19,410 nucleotides of DNA from Psychrobacter sp. UBA3962 (GTDB lineage: Bacteria > Pseudomonadota > Gammaproteobacteria > Pseudomonadales > Moraxellaceae). The DNA lies in assembly GCF_002385225.1 (NCBI RefSeq), contig NZ_DGDC01000009.1, positions 1,390-20,799 on the forward strand. Reading direction: 5' to 3'. The position numbers and the translations under genes were made by a program. Numbering within the stretch: the stretch's first letter is position 1; each line of letters opens with the position of its first letter. This document shows, in pieces, positions 1 to 7,251 of the stretch. A model generated the notes under the pieces. The model was not told where the DNA came from. It was given only the letters and a program-made list of their open reading frames with translations, and searched no databases.

Positions 1-878
1 TTGTCACCCTTATCGCCTTTCTCACCTTTCAGTGAAGCGATGAAGTCTTCTAGGGTTTTATTCTCGTTACCCTCAATTGATTGCCAGATCTCTAGGGCAG
101 ACTTACCGTCTTCGCCTTTTAGACCATCTTTACCGTCTTTACCTGTAATAGATTCGATAAAGTCTTCAACAGTCTTATCTTCGTTGCCTTCGATAGATTT
201 CCAAGCATCAAATGCAGACTGGCCATCAGCACCATCTTTACCATCAGCACCGTCTTTACCAGTGATTGATTGTAGGAAGTCTTCTAAGGTCTTATCTTCG
301 TTGCCTTCGATAGACTGCCATACTTCAAATGCAGACAAACCAGCATCACCCTTGTCACCCTTATCGCCTTTTTCACCTTTATCGCCAGAACTTCCGCTGG
401 CTGCTGCCGCTAATCCAATAGCCCCAGCGCCAACCAACCAAGGCATGATGCCATAGCTTGAATCTTCTCCTGCTCCAACCCACCAAGGCGTAGATCTTGC
501 AGCGCCTCCTAAAGCATGCCCTTCTACTGCACCCTCTGGCATTATTGTCAGGTAGTCAGCGTACTCACCTGAATCTGGCGTATAGTAATAATAACTTCCA
601 TTTTCAGCTAGCCCGATTAACTGGCTTTCAGAGTCTTCATAAAACCCTTCAATAATAAGATCTGGAGTCTCAATATCTTCATCAAATGACACCTGTAAAT
701 CTTTATTTACACGTTTGGTAATTAAATGATGAGGTGCACGCCCAGTTGATTTGTCTACAGGTTCATAATTAACCTGTTTCATAGCTTTAATGACAGTAGG
801 CTGTCCATCTTTAGTAGTAATAGCTACATTGGCAACATTTTGAGCTTGATTGTGTACTTTAATGGTAATAGCACTCAT
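1..878 (-). CDS. Bap/BapA-like large adhesin with collagen-like repeats, N-terminal part
   Basis: This is the start of a probable large cell-surface or biofilm adhesin; it runs off the left edge after 292 codons. Seen: no classical signal peptide, a beta-rich N-terminal region (about 1-125) resembling the prefix domain of Bap/BapA/LapF-type adhesins of Acinetobacter and relatives, then a short hydrophobic stretch with GIMPWLVGAGAIGLAAAA (143-160), then Gly-X-Y collagen-like triplets such as GDKGEKGDKGD. Three copies of a 39-residue unit follow, beginning at Ser182, Ser221 and Ser260, each with a core like SAFEVWQSIEGNEDKTLEDF. Adhesins with this prefix are usually exported by type I secretion (family knowledge); no secretion gene is in view. 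The ATG at 878 has AGGA 8 nt upstream. It lies 62 bp after the OmpA-type lipoprotein gene on the same strand, so the two are likely co-transcribed. The rest of the protein and its C-terminal secretion signal are outside the window. Confidence 0.8.
   Translation of the reverse strand, partial: MSAITIKVHNQAQNVANVAITTKDGQPTVIKAMKQVNYEPVDKSTGRAPHHLITKRVNKDLQVSFDEDIETPDLIIEGFYEDSESQLIGLAENGSYYYYTPDSGEYADYLTIMPEGAVEGHALGGAARSTPWWVGAGEDSSYGIMPWLVGAGAIGLAAAASGSSGDKGEKGDKGDKGDAGLSAFEVWQSIEGNEDKTLEDFLQSITGKDGADGKDGADGQSAFDAWKSIEGNEDKTVEDFIESITGKDGKDGLKGEDGKSALEIWQSIEGNENKTLEDFIASLKGEKGDKGD
3..352 (-). repeat. 117-bp tandem repeats in adhesin gene
   Basis: Three tandem 117-bp (39-codon) units have matching points at 335, 218 and 101. 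Each encodes a Ser-Ala-(Phe/Leu)-x-x-Trp-(Gln/Lys)-Ser-Ile-Glu-Gly-Asn-Glu core followed by collagen-like Gly-X-Y triplets. The two units nearest the start codon are the more alike at DNA level. The array probably continues off the left edge, and tandem in-frame units like these can change copy number by recombination. Confidence 0.8.
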
Positions 879-940
879 GGCAATCATCCTAATAAATAGT
901 CTTTATAAACGGTAATATTTTAAATATCTTTCAAACAATC

Positions 941-1885
941 TTACTGAGTAATAATAGCAACCACTCTTCTGTTATTTAGCCTTCCAGCCTCCGTCTCATT
1001 TGTATCAATTGGCTTAGTTTCACCATAACCAACCGTACTTAACCTTTCGGAATCAATAGCATAACTTTTCACTAAAATAGTCTTTACCTTTTCAGCACGA
1101 ATTTTTGATAATTTTTGATTGTAGGCGTCCGATCCAACGCTATCGGTATGGCCCTCTATTATCACATCTGCTTTAGGATAAGAATTAATAAAATTAGCAA
1201 GCCCTTCAAACTTTGAATAATTATTATCAGCGATAGTGTCTGCATTAAAATTAAAGTTTACTGAGTACGCGATAGGCTTCTCAGACTGCTCAGTAACCAT
1301 TTTGATAACAGGTTTTTCAATAACGGTAGGTTCAGTATCACATACCATAGAAACCCGGCTAATCTGATAAGATTGACGTGGCATGGTAGATAGTTGAGCA
1401 ATAGCATTTTGAGGCGTTACTTGCTCAATAACAGGCTGATTTAGTGCTGAAAGACTGACCTTAAAGTAGGTAGTCTGTTGGGCGGGAAGGTTATAAATAT
1501 TAGATGATGAACTCACCTTCTCATTATCAAGCATAAGACTTGTAACTTTAATATTCTGTTGTCCACTACACACCACAACATCAGAATAATAATTGCCTTT
1601 TAAGCTTGCTTGAAACATATTGTCCGGACCAATCTGTAAATATATTGGCCCACCTTGCTTGCTATCTGCTGAGTCTCTAAAAAATACCACTCGGCTAAGA
1701 TTAGACCCTAAAACTGTCTCATCAAGGCTCTCAAATAGCCGTCCTTTTTTGTCCCAACTGACTTTTTGTTTAGCAAGTTGTTGCTCGGGGTTTTGTAGCT
1801 CAGAGCTACTTTGTAAACTCTGACAGCCGATTAAGCCAGCGGTTAGAAATAGCGTGCCAATTAACACAAAAGTCTTATTAAACAT
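941..1885 (-). CDS. OmpA-family outer-membrane lipoprotein
   Basis: A 314-residue lipoprotein predicted to sit in the outer membrane and grip peptidoglycan. Seen: an N-terminal hydrophobic signal with lipobox Leu18-Ile19-Gly20-Cys21, so Cys21 should be the lipidated residue. A middle region (about 22-205) is unrecognised and probably periplasmic or beta-rich. An OmpA_C-like domain begins near residue 209 (VNFNFNADTI) with the typical GHTDSVGS motif at 245-252, a following N-x-K-LSKIRAEKV helix and a terminal RLNNRRV. The Asp and Arg of this domain bind diaminopimelate in the family. GGAA lies upstream of the ATG at 1885. It precedes the Bap-like adhesin by 62 bp. Such lipoproteins are often neighbours of large type I-secreted adhesins, and an accessory role in adhesin export or anchoring is inference. 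Confidence 0.88.
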   Translation of the reverse strand: MFNKTFVLIGTLFLTAGLIGCQSLQSSSELQNPEQQLAKQKVSWDKKGRLFESLDETVLGSNLSRVVFFRDSADSKQGGPIYLQIGPDNMFQASLKGNYYSDVVVCSGQQNIKVTSLMLDNEKVSSSSNIYNLPAQQTTYFKVSLSALNQPVIEQVTPQNAIAQLSTMPRQSYQISRVSMVCDTEPTVIEKPVIKMVTEQSEKPIAYSVNFNFNADTIADNNYSKFEGLANFINSYPKADVIIEGHTDSVGSDAYNQKLSKIRAEKVKTILVKSYAIDSERLSTVGYGETKPIDTNETEAGRLNNRRVVAIITQ

Positions 1886-2100
1886 GAAGCTTATTCCAAA
1901 AAAATAAGGCTCAAATCTGTTAGCATATAGCCTTTATAAAAAAGCCATCCTATCAGTCTCGTAGCCTTATACCTTCATACAAATAGTAAATAATAGAGAG
2001 AAGCCTACCACCACCTAATACTTCTTTCACACCAGTATATACATTTAATATACTATCTATATAATTATAACACATAATATTATGTAGTTTCATTAACTAT
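1886..2100. other. AT-rich intergenic region upstream of the lipoprotein gene
   Basis: No credible gene on either strand. It must carry the promoter of the lipoprotein-adhesin operon, but I see no convincing -35/-10 pair. One perfect 14-bp palindrome, ACATAATATTATGT, lies at 2072-2085 and could be a regulator site or chance in AT-rich DNA. No clear terminator for hsdR is visible here or in the adjoining mobile-element block. Confidence 0.5.
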
Positions 2101-2110
2101 TTATATGTAT

Positions 2111-2438
2111 CAGGGCAATCGCACTACAAATCAATTTTAGCCACATTTTAATTAATTATTGACCTTTTGCAGATGTTGTTAACTGCCAATAATAAAAATA
2201 TAAGATATATAACAGGGCAAACGCATACTTTTAAAAAACATTAATATTTTCAGGAACTTATAAATTTAGAAAATAAAACCCTAAATTCATAACTATCTGA
2301 TTTTAAATACAATTCTTAAAAGTGTGCGTTTGCCCTGAGATATATAAAAGGATTTTAGTTATATTCCCTAACTTTTTACTGGATTTAATTTAGCAAATCT
2401 AATTTAAAACGAGTATTTTCTATAGTGCGATTGCCCTG
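2111..2438. mobile_element. Outer miniature inverted-repeat element (MITE-like)
   Basis: Non-coding element with perfect 16-bp terminal inverted repeats, CAGGGCAATCGCACTA at 2111-2126 and its complement at 2423-2438. It is flanked directly by a perfect 10-bp target duplication, TTATATGTAT, at 2101-2110 and 2439-2448. It holds no transposase gene. A second element is inserted inside it; without that insert and one copy of its duplication the outer element would be about 193 bp. The size, lack of coding sequence and intact duplication fit a MITE moved in trans by a transposase encoded elsewhere. Confidence 0.9.
2213..2337. mobile_element. Inner MITE-like element nested in the outer one
   Basis: A 125-bp non-coding element whose ends begin CAGGGCAAACGCA and match over 22 bp with one mismatch (2213-2234 against 2316-2337). 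A perfect 10-bp target duplication, AGATATATAA, lies at 2203-2212 and 2338-2347. Its ends share CAGGGCAA-x-CGCA with the outer element and the duplication has the same length, so both were probably moved by the same or a closely related transposase. The nesting shows the order of insertion: outer first, inner second. Confidence 0.9.
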
Positions 2439-2491
2439 TTATATGTATATGAACTTTATGAATACATAAACTTATTCGGTAGGAAATTAGG

Positions 2492-5400
2492 TCACAAGTC
2501 AATTGATTGCGCTAGCATGTCATAAATAATACTTGAGAACTTATTATGTGCATCTTTGTCAGATAATATATGCATCATCATCTTCTCATGTGCTTCTCTG
2601 CTATCAATCATAGCGTCATCAATTGCTACCGGGAAGTCGCCTAACATGGCTTGGTCCTTTGTGTTGTTACGTACTTGACTCATGACAATCTCACTTTCTG
2701 CCATTTTGTCTCTAATGGTTTGTGCATAATTTACCAAGTCATCTTCAGTGAACCCTTCCCCTGCAAACACATCATTCAGCTGACGGATAATTTCAGATAG
2801 ATAGTCATCTTTCTTATCCTTCGGTGTGGCTGTACCAAGTCCGCTGGCAGGTTTTAGCTGATTGCCTTTATCGTGTTCTTTCAGCTTTAAATCTTGCTGT
2901 TTGAGCTTAGACACACGGTAATGCGTCATTTCAATATTACTAAGGTCAATCTCATCCTCAGGATTAAAATCCTCTCGTAATAGTGGCAGCAAGTGACGAG
3001 CATATAGGCTTAACTTCTCTAAATCACGATCATCATAGTCGACGATCTGCGACATAAACTCATAAAAACGTGTAAAGCTACCTAGGTCCTTCTTAAACAA
3101 TATCAGCGCATCTTTGGCCTTCTTAGCCTCTTTAAGGTCATTCTCAGCGTTACCGATGAGCACCGCATCTTCAGACTTTTTAGCACGCTCAAACAATCCT
3201 CTAGCACGCTGTACGTCCTCACTGGCTCGCTGATACTGATGTCGCCAACGCTCAACGGCTGGCTTACAGATATTGCTGATAGCAGCATTACTTTTATTCT
3301 TGCTATAAAAAGCGTCTGCTAGGTTATCGACTTCGTGCCATTTGATAATATCACTGGCTCTTATCTTCTCAAACAGATCAAAGACCTTGTCAGGGTCTGT
3401 CACATCAGCAAGCTCTGCTGTCTCATAGTAAGGCTGGAAAGCGGCTAAGATATCTTCAGGGTCATTAAAGAAATCGAGCACAAAAGTCCCCGTCTCTTTT
3501 TTACCAGGATAGATACGGTTAAGTCGGGATAATGTCTGTACACAGTCAACACCTGCCAACTTCTTATCAACGTACATAGCACATAGTTTAGGTTGGTCAA
3601 AGCCAGTCTGAAACTTGTTGGCCACCAACATCACTTGATAGTCATCACTATCAAATGCTTTACGCATATCACGGCCTTTCAACCCTGGATTCATATTAGA
3701 TTCAGTGAAGCTCTCACCTAATAAGCCACTGCTGTCAGGATCAGACTCCTTAAACTCCACTTCACCTGAAAAGGCCACCATGGCGTTAATGTCCGTATAT
3801 CCATGTTCTGATACGTATTTATCAAACGCCAGTTTATAACGAACCGCCTCTTTACGAGAACCTGTAACTACCATGGCTTTAGCTTGCCCACCTAGCAAGC
3901 CTTTAATATTCTCATTAAAGTGCTCAATAATGATTTTAACCTTTTGCGAGATATTGTAATCATGCAGGCGCACCCATTGATTGAGTTTAATCTTGGCACG
4001 CTTAGCATCGACTTCTTGGTCTTTTTTAAGGGTCTGATTGAGTTGATATACTACTTTATAGCTGGTGTAGTTTTTTAAAACATCTAAGATAAAGCCTTCT
4101 TCAATGGCTTGGCGCATAGAATACACATGATACGCTTCAGGCTTGTTGTCTTTTGAGGCTGGCAGGTCTGGATTGGGCAGACGGCCAAACAACTCTAGTG
4201 TCTTAGACTTAGGCGTAGCGGTAAACGCATAGTAACTTAGGTTGTCACTACCACGTCGGGCAGTAATGGTCGCATCTAGCATATCTTCAGCAGACAATCC
4301 TCTATCAACATGCTCTTCAAAGTTGTCTCTGAGCTCATCACTGGCTGTTGGGCTGGCAATAAGAACTTCTTTTAACTTACGTGCGGTAGTACCCGACTGC
4401 GATGAGTGCGCCTCATCCGCGATAATGGCATAGCGTCGCTCTTTTAGTACGCTAGAGTCTTCAATAGCTTTAAGCACATAAGGGAAGGTTTGAATAGTAA
4501 CAATGATAATCGGCTGAGAACTCATCAAAGCTTCGGCCAGCTTCTCAGATTTAGACCCCTCACCTTCTTTGCGGTTAATACGACCGACGACCCCATCAGC
4601 ATGTTCAAACTGATAGATGGTGTCTTGCAGCTGGTCATCTAGCACCGTTCTATCAGTCACAACGATAACCGAGTCAAACAGCTTAGTGCCTGCGTCGTTA
4701 TACAGTGTGGATAGTTGGTGCGCTGTCCAAGCAATAGAGTTAGATTTACCCGAGCCAGCACTATGTTGAATCAGGTAGCGGTTTTGAACCTTCTTGTTTA
4801 AGTTCGGATTGTCTTGTTTGGCTTGTCTGACTTTATCTTGCTTAACCGCATCTTCAATCAAGTTAGTCACTACGTCCCACTGGTGATAACGTGGGAAAAT
4901 CATGGTCTCTTTTTTGTATTTACGACCAAGCGCATCTTCCTTGTCTTCTATCTGTAGGTGCATAAAACGACCTAAGATATTAAGCAGGTTATCGGTACTT
5001 AGTACGTCATTCCAAAGATAGTCGGTTGCGTAACGGTTATGATCTAGTGGAATGTCGTTACCTGCACCGCCATCACGAGTACCTTTGTTGAACGGCAGGA
5101 AGAACGTATCGTCACCTGCCAGCTTGGTGGTCATAAACACATCATACTGACTGACAGCAAAATGAACCAAAGCACCACGCTTAAAGCTTAGTAGTGGCTC
5201 AGGCTTCTTGCTGGCAGGATCAACAGGCAACCTATCACGCTTGTATTGTAGTTTGGCATTTTCAACGGCCTGCTTAAATTCAGACTTAAGCTCCATTGTG
5301 ACCACAGGTAGACCGTTCACAAACAGCACCAGATCAATGCGGTGACGCTTAGCTGACTTGGTATTACCCGTCGCTTCATCAACCTCTTTGTGACTTAGGT

Positions 5401-5830
5401 GAGCGCTGTAGACCACTTCAGGTACAACACGGCAGATATTGCCTTCATAACGTGCCAGCACCTCAGGGTTTAAGCTATGTTCTGGCTTAAACTGGCATAA
5501 ACTAAATCGAGTATTACGAATCTTTAAACCATGACGCAGCACACCCAATGTGCCATAAGTCCGTGAGGCTCTATCTGTCGCATGCTCACTGGCTTTACCT
5601 AACTGCTTCACCAGTTGCTTAATAAACTGAACCTCAGGGTCTTGCGGAAACAGACTGCAAAACTTCTCCCATTCATTAGACTGGGTACGCTGCACATAAT
5701 CGAGGGCATCACGCTCATACAAGGCGGTCTCACGTTGATAACCTGAGTTGATGCCTAGTACCCAGCCATTAGCCACCATCTCTTTGATAATGTCATTTTG
5801 AAAGGTTAATTCACGAGTTATGTCTGTCAT
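2492..5830 (-). CDS. hsdR: Type I restriction enzyme, R (endonuclease/translocase) subunit HsdR
   Basis: A 1112-residue motor and nuclease subunit that cleaves unmethylated DNA after ATP-driven translocation, in complex with HsdM and HsdS. Seen: N-terminal PD-(D/E)xK nuclease with Asp166 (RIDLV) and Glu180-Leu-Lys182 (MELK). An SF2 helicase core follows with Walker A AGSGKS (358-363), DEAH (472-475), FTATP (536-540), TGFDQP (742-747) and QTLSRLNR (765-772), then a helical C-terminal region rich in charged residues. Length and motif order are normal for HsdR and no frameshift or missing key residue is apparent. It is the last gene of hsdM-hsdS-hsdR, starting 65 bp after hsdS. Its ATG at 5830 has only a modest GGAT upstream. 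It should be active if expressed. Confidence 0.96.
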   Translation of the reverse strand: MTDITRELTFQNDIIKEMVANGWVLGINSGYQRETALYERDALDYVQRTQSNEWEKFCSLFPQDPEVQFIKQLVKQLGKASEHATDRASRTYGTLGVLRHGLKIRNTRFSLCQFKPEHSLNPEVLARYEGNICRVVPEVVYSAHLSHKEVDEATGNTKSAKRHRIDLVLFVNGLPVVTMELKSEFKQAVENAKLQYKRDRLPVDPASKKPEPLLSFKRGALVHFAVSQYDVFMTTKLAGDDTFFLPFNKGTRDGGAGNDIPLDHNRYATDYLWNDVLSTDNLLNILGRFMHLQIEDKEDALGRKYKKETMIFPRYHQWDVVTNLIEDAVKQDKVRQAKQDNPNLNKKVQNRYLIQHSAGSGKSNSIAWTAHQLSTLYNDAGTKLFDSVIVVTDRTVLDDQLQDTIYQFEHADGVVGRINRKEGEGSKSEKLAEALMSSQPIIIVTIQTFPYVLKAIEDSSVLKERRYAIIADEAHSSQSGTTARKLKEVLIASPTASDELRDNFEEHVDRGLSAEDMLDATITARRGSDNLSYYAFTATPKSKTLELFGRLPNPDLPASKDNKPEAYHVYSMRQAIEEGFILDVLKNYTSYKVVYQLNQTLKKDQEVDAKRAKIKLNQWVRLHDYNISQKVKIIIEHFNENIKGLLGGQAKAMVVTGSRKEAVRYKLAFDKYVSEHGYTDINAMVAFSGEVEFKESDPDSSGLLGESFTESNMNPGLKGRDMRKAFDSDDYQVMLVANKFQTGFDQPKLCAMYVDKKLAGVDCVQTLSRLNRIYPGKKETGTFVLDFFNDPEDILAAFQPYYETAELADVTDPDKVFDLFEKIRASDIIKWHEVDNLADAFYSKNKSNAAISNICKPAVERWRHQYQRASEDVQRARGLFERAKKSEDAVLIGNAENDLKEAKKAKDALILFKKDLGSFTRFYEFMSQIVDYDDRDLEKLSLYARHLLPLLREDFNPEDEIDLSNIEMTHYRVSKLKQQDLKLKEHDKGNQLKPASGLGTATPKDKKDDYLSEIIRQLNDVFAGEGFTEDDLVNYAQTIRDKMAESEIVMSQVRNNTKDQAMLGDFPVAIDDAMIDSREAHEKMMMHILSDKDAHNKFSSIIYDMLAQSIDL

Positions 5831-5895
5831 GGTTGATCCATTATTATTAATTCTATATCGGCTTTATAAACTGCATCACTTAACTTGGTTCCACC

Positions 5896-7251
5896 CTACT
5901 CAGGCTTCACCCAATCCCGAACATCAATCTTACCTGTTACCGCTGCAGAAATAAGAGCGGTTCGGCGTTCTTGCATCAGCTTGATAGCTTTTCTAGATTT
6001 TTTTTCTAATATATCCATCTGTTCTAAACTATTAAAGATAAAATCTGCTATTGCTTTTTGCTCATTTTTTGGAGGTACAGGAGCCAGAAACTCTCTAAAG
6101 GCCTCGGTTGGTAACCTCCATCGCCCCATATGAGCCGCCCCCTGTCCAAAAGGAAAGAATAGCTTATTGATATATCCCATTTGCAAAAATGCTAGAAAAT
6201 ACTCAGGCAATGAGTTCTTTTCTTCTAAAGTAAATACTCTATAATCTGGACTTGTTACACCATCATACTTAGATATATCAACAAACCCTGTCAATAAATC
6301 CATATGATTCATTGCATAATCACCTTTATATACTAGTTGGTACTTTGAATAATCCATTGAGAGTTGACCCTCACCACTCTCTGTATCCTTTATTTTTATA
6401 CCTTTTTGAGTAATTGATAAAACATCGTGCCCTAGCTCGCCAGCAATTCTTTTTCTTATTTTGAAAATTGTTTTAAATCTTTTAACCTCCCAATGCTCAG
6501 GAACCTCACCCAACCACTCAACCCCCGAATCTTTCATCGGCACATCAGGATTTAAGCCTTTTGTCACTGCATGGCTAATCACCGCTTGACGCTTTTCAGT
6601 TAACAGCTCGATAAGACGTTGCTGTTTTTCGATAAGGGTGTCGATTTTGGCGGTTTCGTAATCTAGAAAATTGGCGATTTTTTCTTGGCTTTCTTCGGTT
6701 GGGAAGCAGAACTTTTCCATCAAATATGCATCTGAGTCTAAGTTTTGGATACCCGTTGTTTGCTTGATTGATGAGAAATTCACTCTGCCATCATAGAGTA
6801 AGGAAAAAGCATATAATAAAAATCGACTAGAGTACCCATGGTTGGGTGTCATTTTTGCGACAAAATTGGATGTTACTGCAGGGTAGTTTTTATCGAATAG
6901 AACAACACAGCCTACAAGAGTTGTGTCACCACCCCCTGACTTCTCAATAAGTAAATCACCTTTAGTTAACAACCTATTTTCAGCTTCTTTCGCCGTAATA
7001 CTTCTATATGTTAACTTCTCATCACTAACTACCAGCCTGTTTCTATCAAAATCTGCAACTCTTAATACTACTAAATCATTATGACCATTTGGTTCAGAGC
7101 CCCAAATTCCATTAGTAACCCCATCAACACACCTTTTTAGAGATAAAATATCCCAATCACTCGGAATTTCACCGATCCACTCAATCCCAGAGCCTTTATA
7201 CTCAGGATAGGCTTTATAACGACCTGACTGCATAACTGAACTGTCTACCAT
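5896..7251 (-). CDS. hsdS: Type I restriction-modification specificity subunit HsdS
   Basis: A 451-residue DNA-recognition subunit. Seen: the usual two-fold layout. Each half starts with a related entry motif (SGIEWIGEIPSDW at 21-33, SGVEWLGEVPEHW at 242-254), followed by a target-recognition domain (about 30-183 and 255-393). Each half ends in a conserved spacer helix, 'IANFLDYETAKID...EKRQAVISHAVT' near 192-230 and 'IADFIFNSLEQMD...ERRTALISAAVTGKID' near 401-443. The two recognition domains are unlike each other, implying a split asymmetric target; its sequence cannot be read from this. The start overlaps the hsdM stop as TAATG, so translation is probably coupled. An A8 run in the second spacer helix is coding and in frame. 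Confidence 0.96.
   Translation of the reverse strand: MVDSSVMQSGRYKAYPEYKGSGIEWIGEIPSDWDILSLKRCVDGVTNGIWGSEPNGHNDLVVLRVADFDRNRLVVSDEKLTYRSITAKEAENRLLTKGDLLIEKSGGGDTTLVGCVVLFDKNYPAVTSNFVAKMTPNHGYSSRFLLYAFSLLYDGRVNFSSIKQTTGIQNLDSDAYLMEKFCFPTEESQEKIANFLDYETAKIDTLIEKQQRLIELLTEKRQAVISHAVTKGLNPDVPMKDSGVEWLGEVPEHWEVKRFKTIFKIRKRIAGELGHDVLSITQKGIKIKDTESGEGQLSMDYSKYQLVYKGDYAMNHMDLLTGFVDISKYDGVTSPDYRVFTLEEKNSLPEYFLAFLQMGYINKLFFPFGQGAAHMGRWRLPTEAFREFLAPVPPKNEQKAIADFIFNSLEQMDILEKKSRKAIKLMQERRTALISAAVTGKIDVRDWVKPE

Noticed and set aside
1..456. Plus-strand open frame rich in Ser, Pro and Leu
   Set aside because: It is the reverse of the collagen-like repeats of the adhesin; the repeat structure keeps the opposite strand open.
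5998..6005. Run of eight A in the coding strand of hsdS, a possible phase-variation tract
   Set aside because: Short for a switching tract, in an AT-rich gene, coding Glu-Lys-Lys in a normal spacer helix, and the frame is intact.
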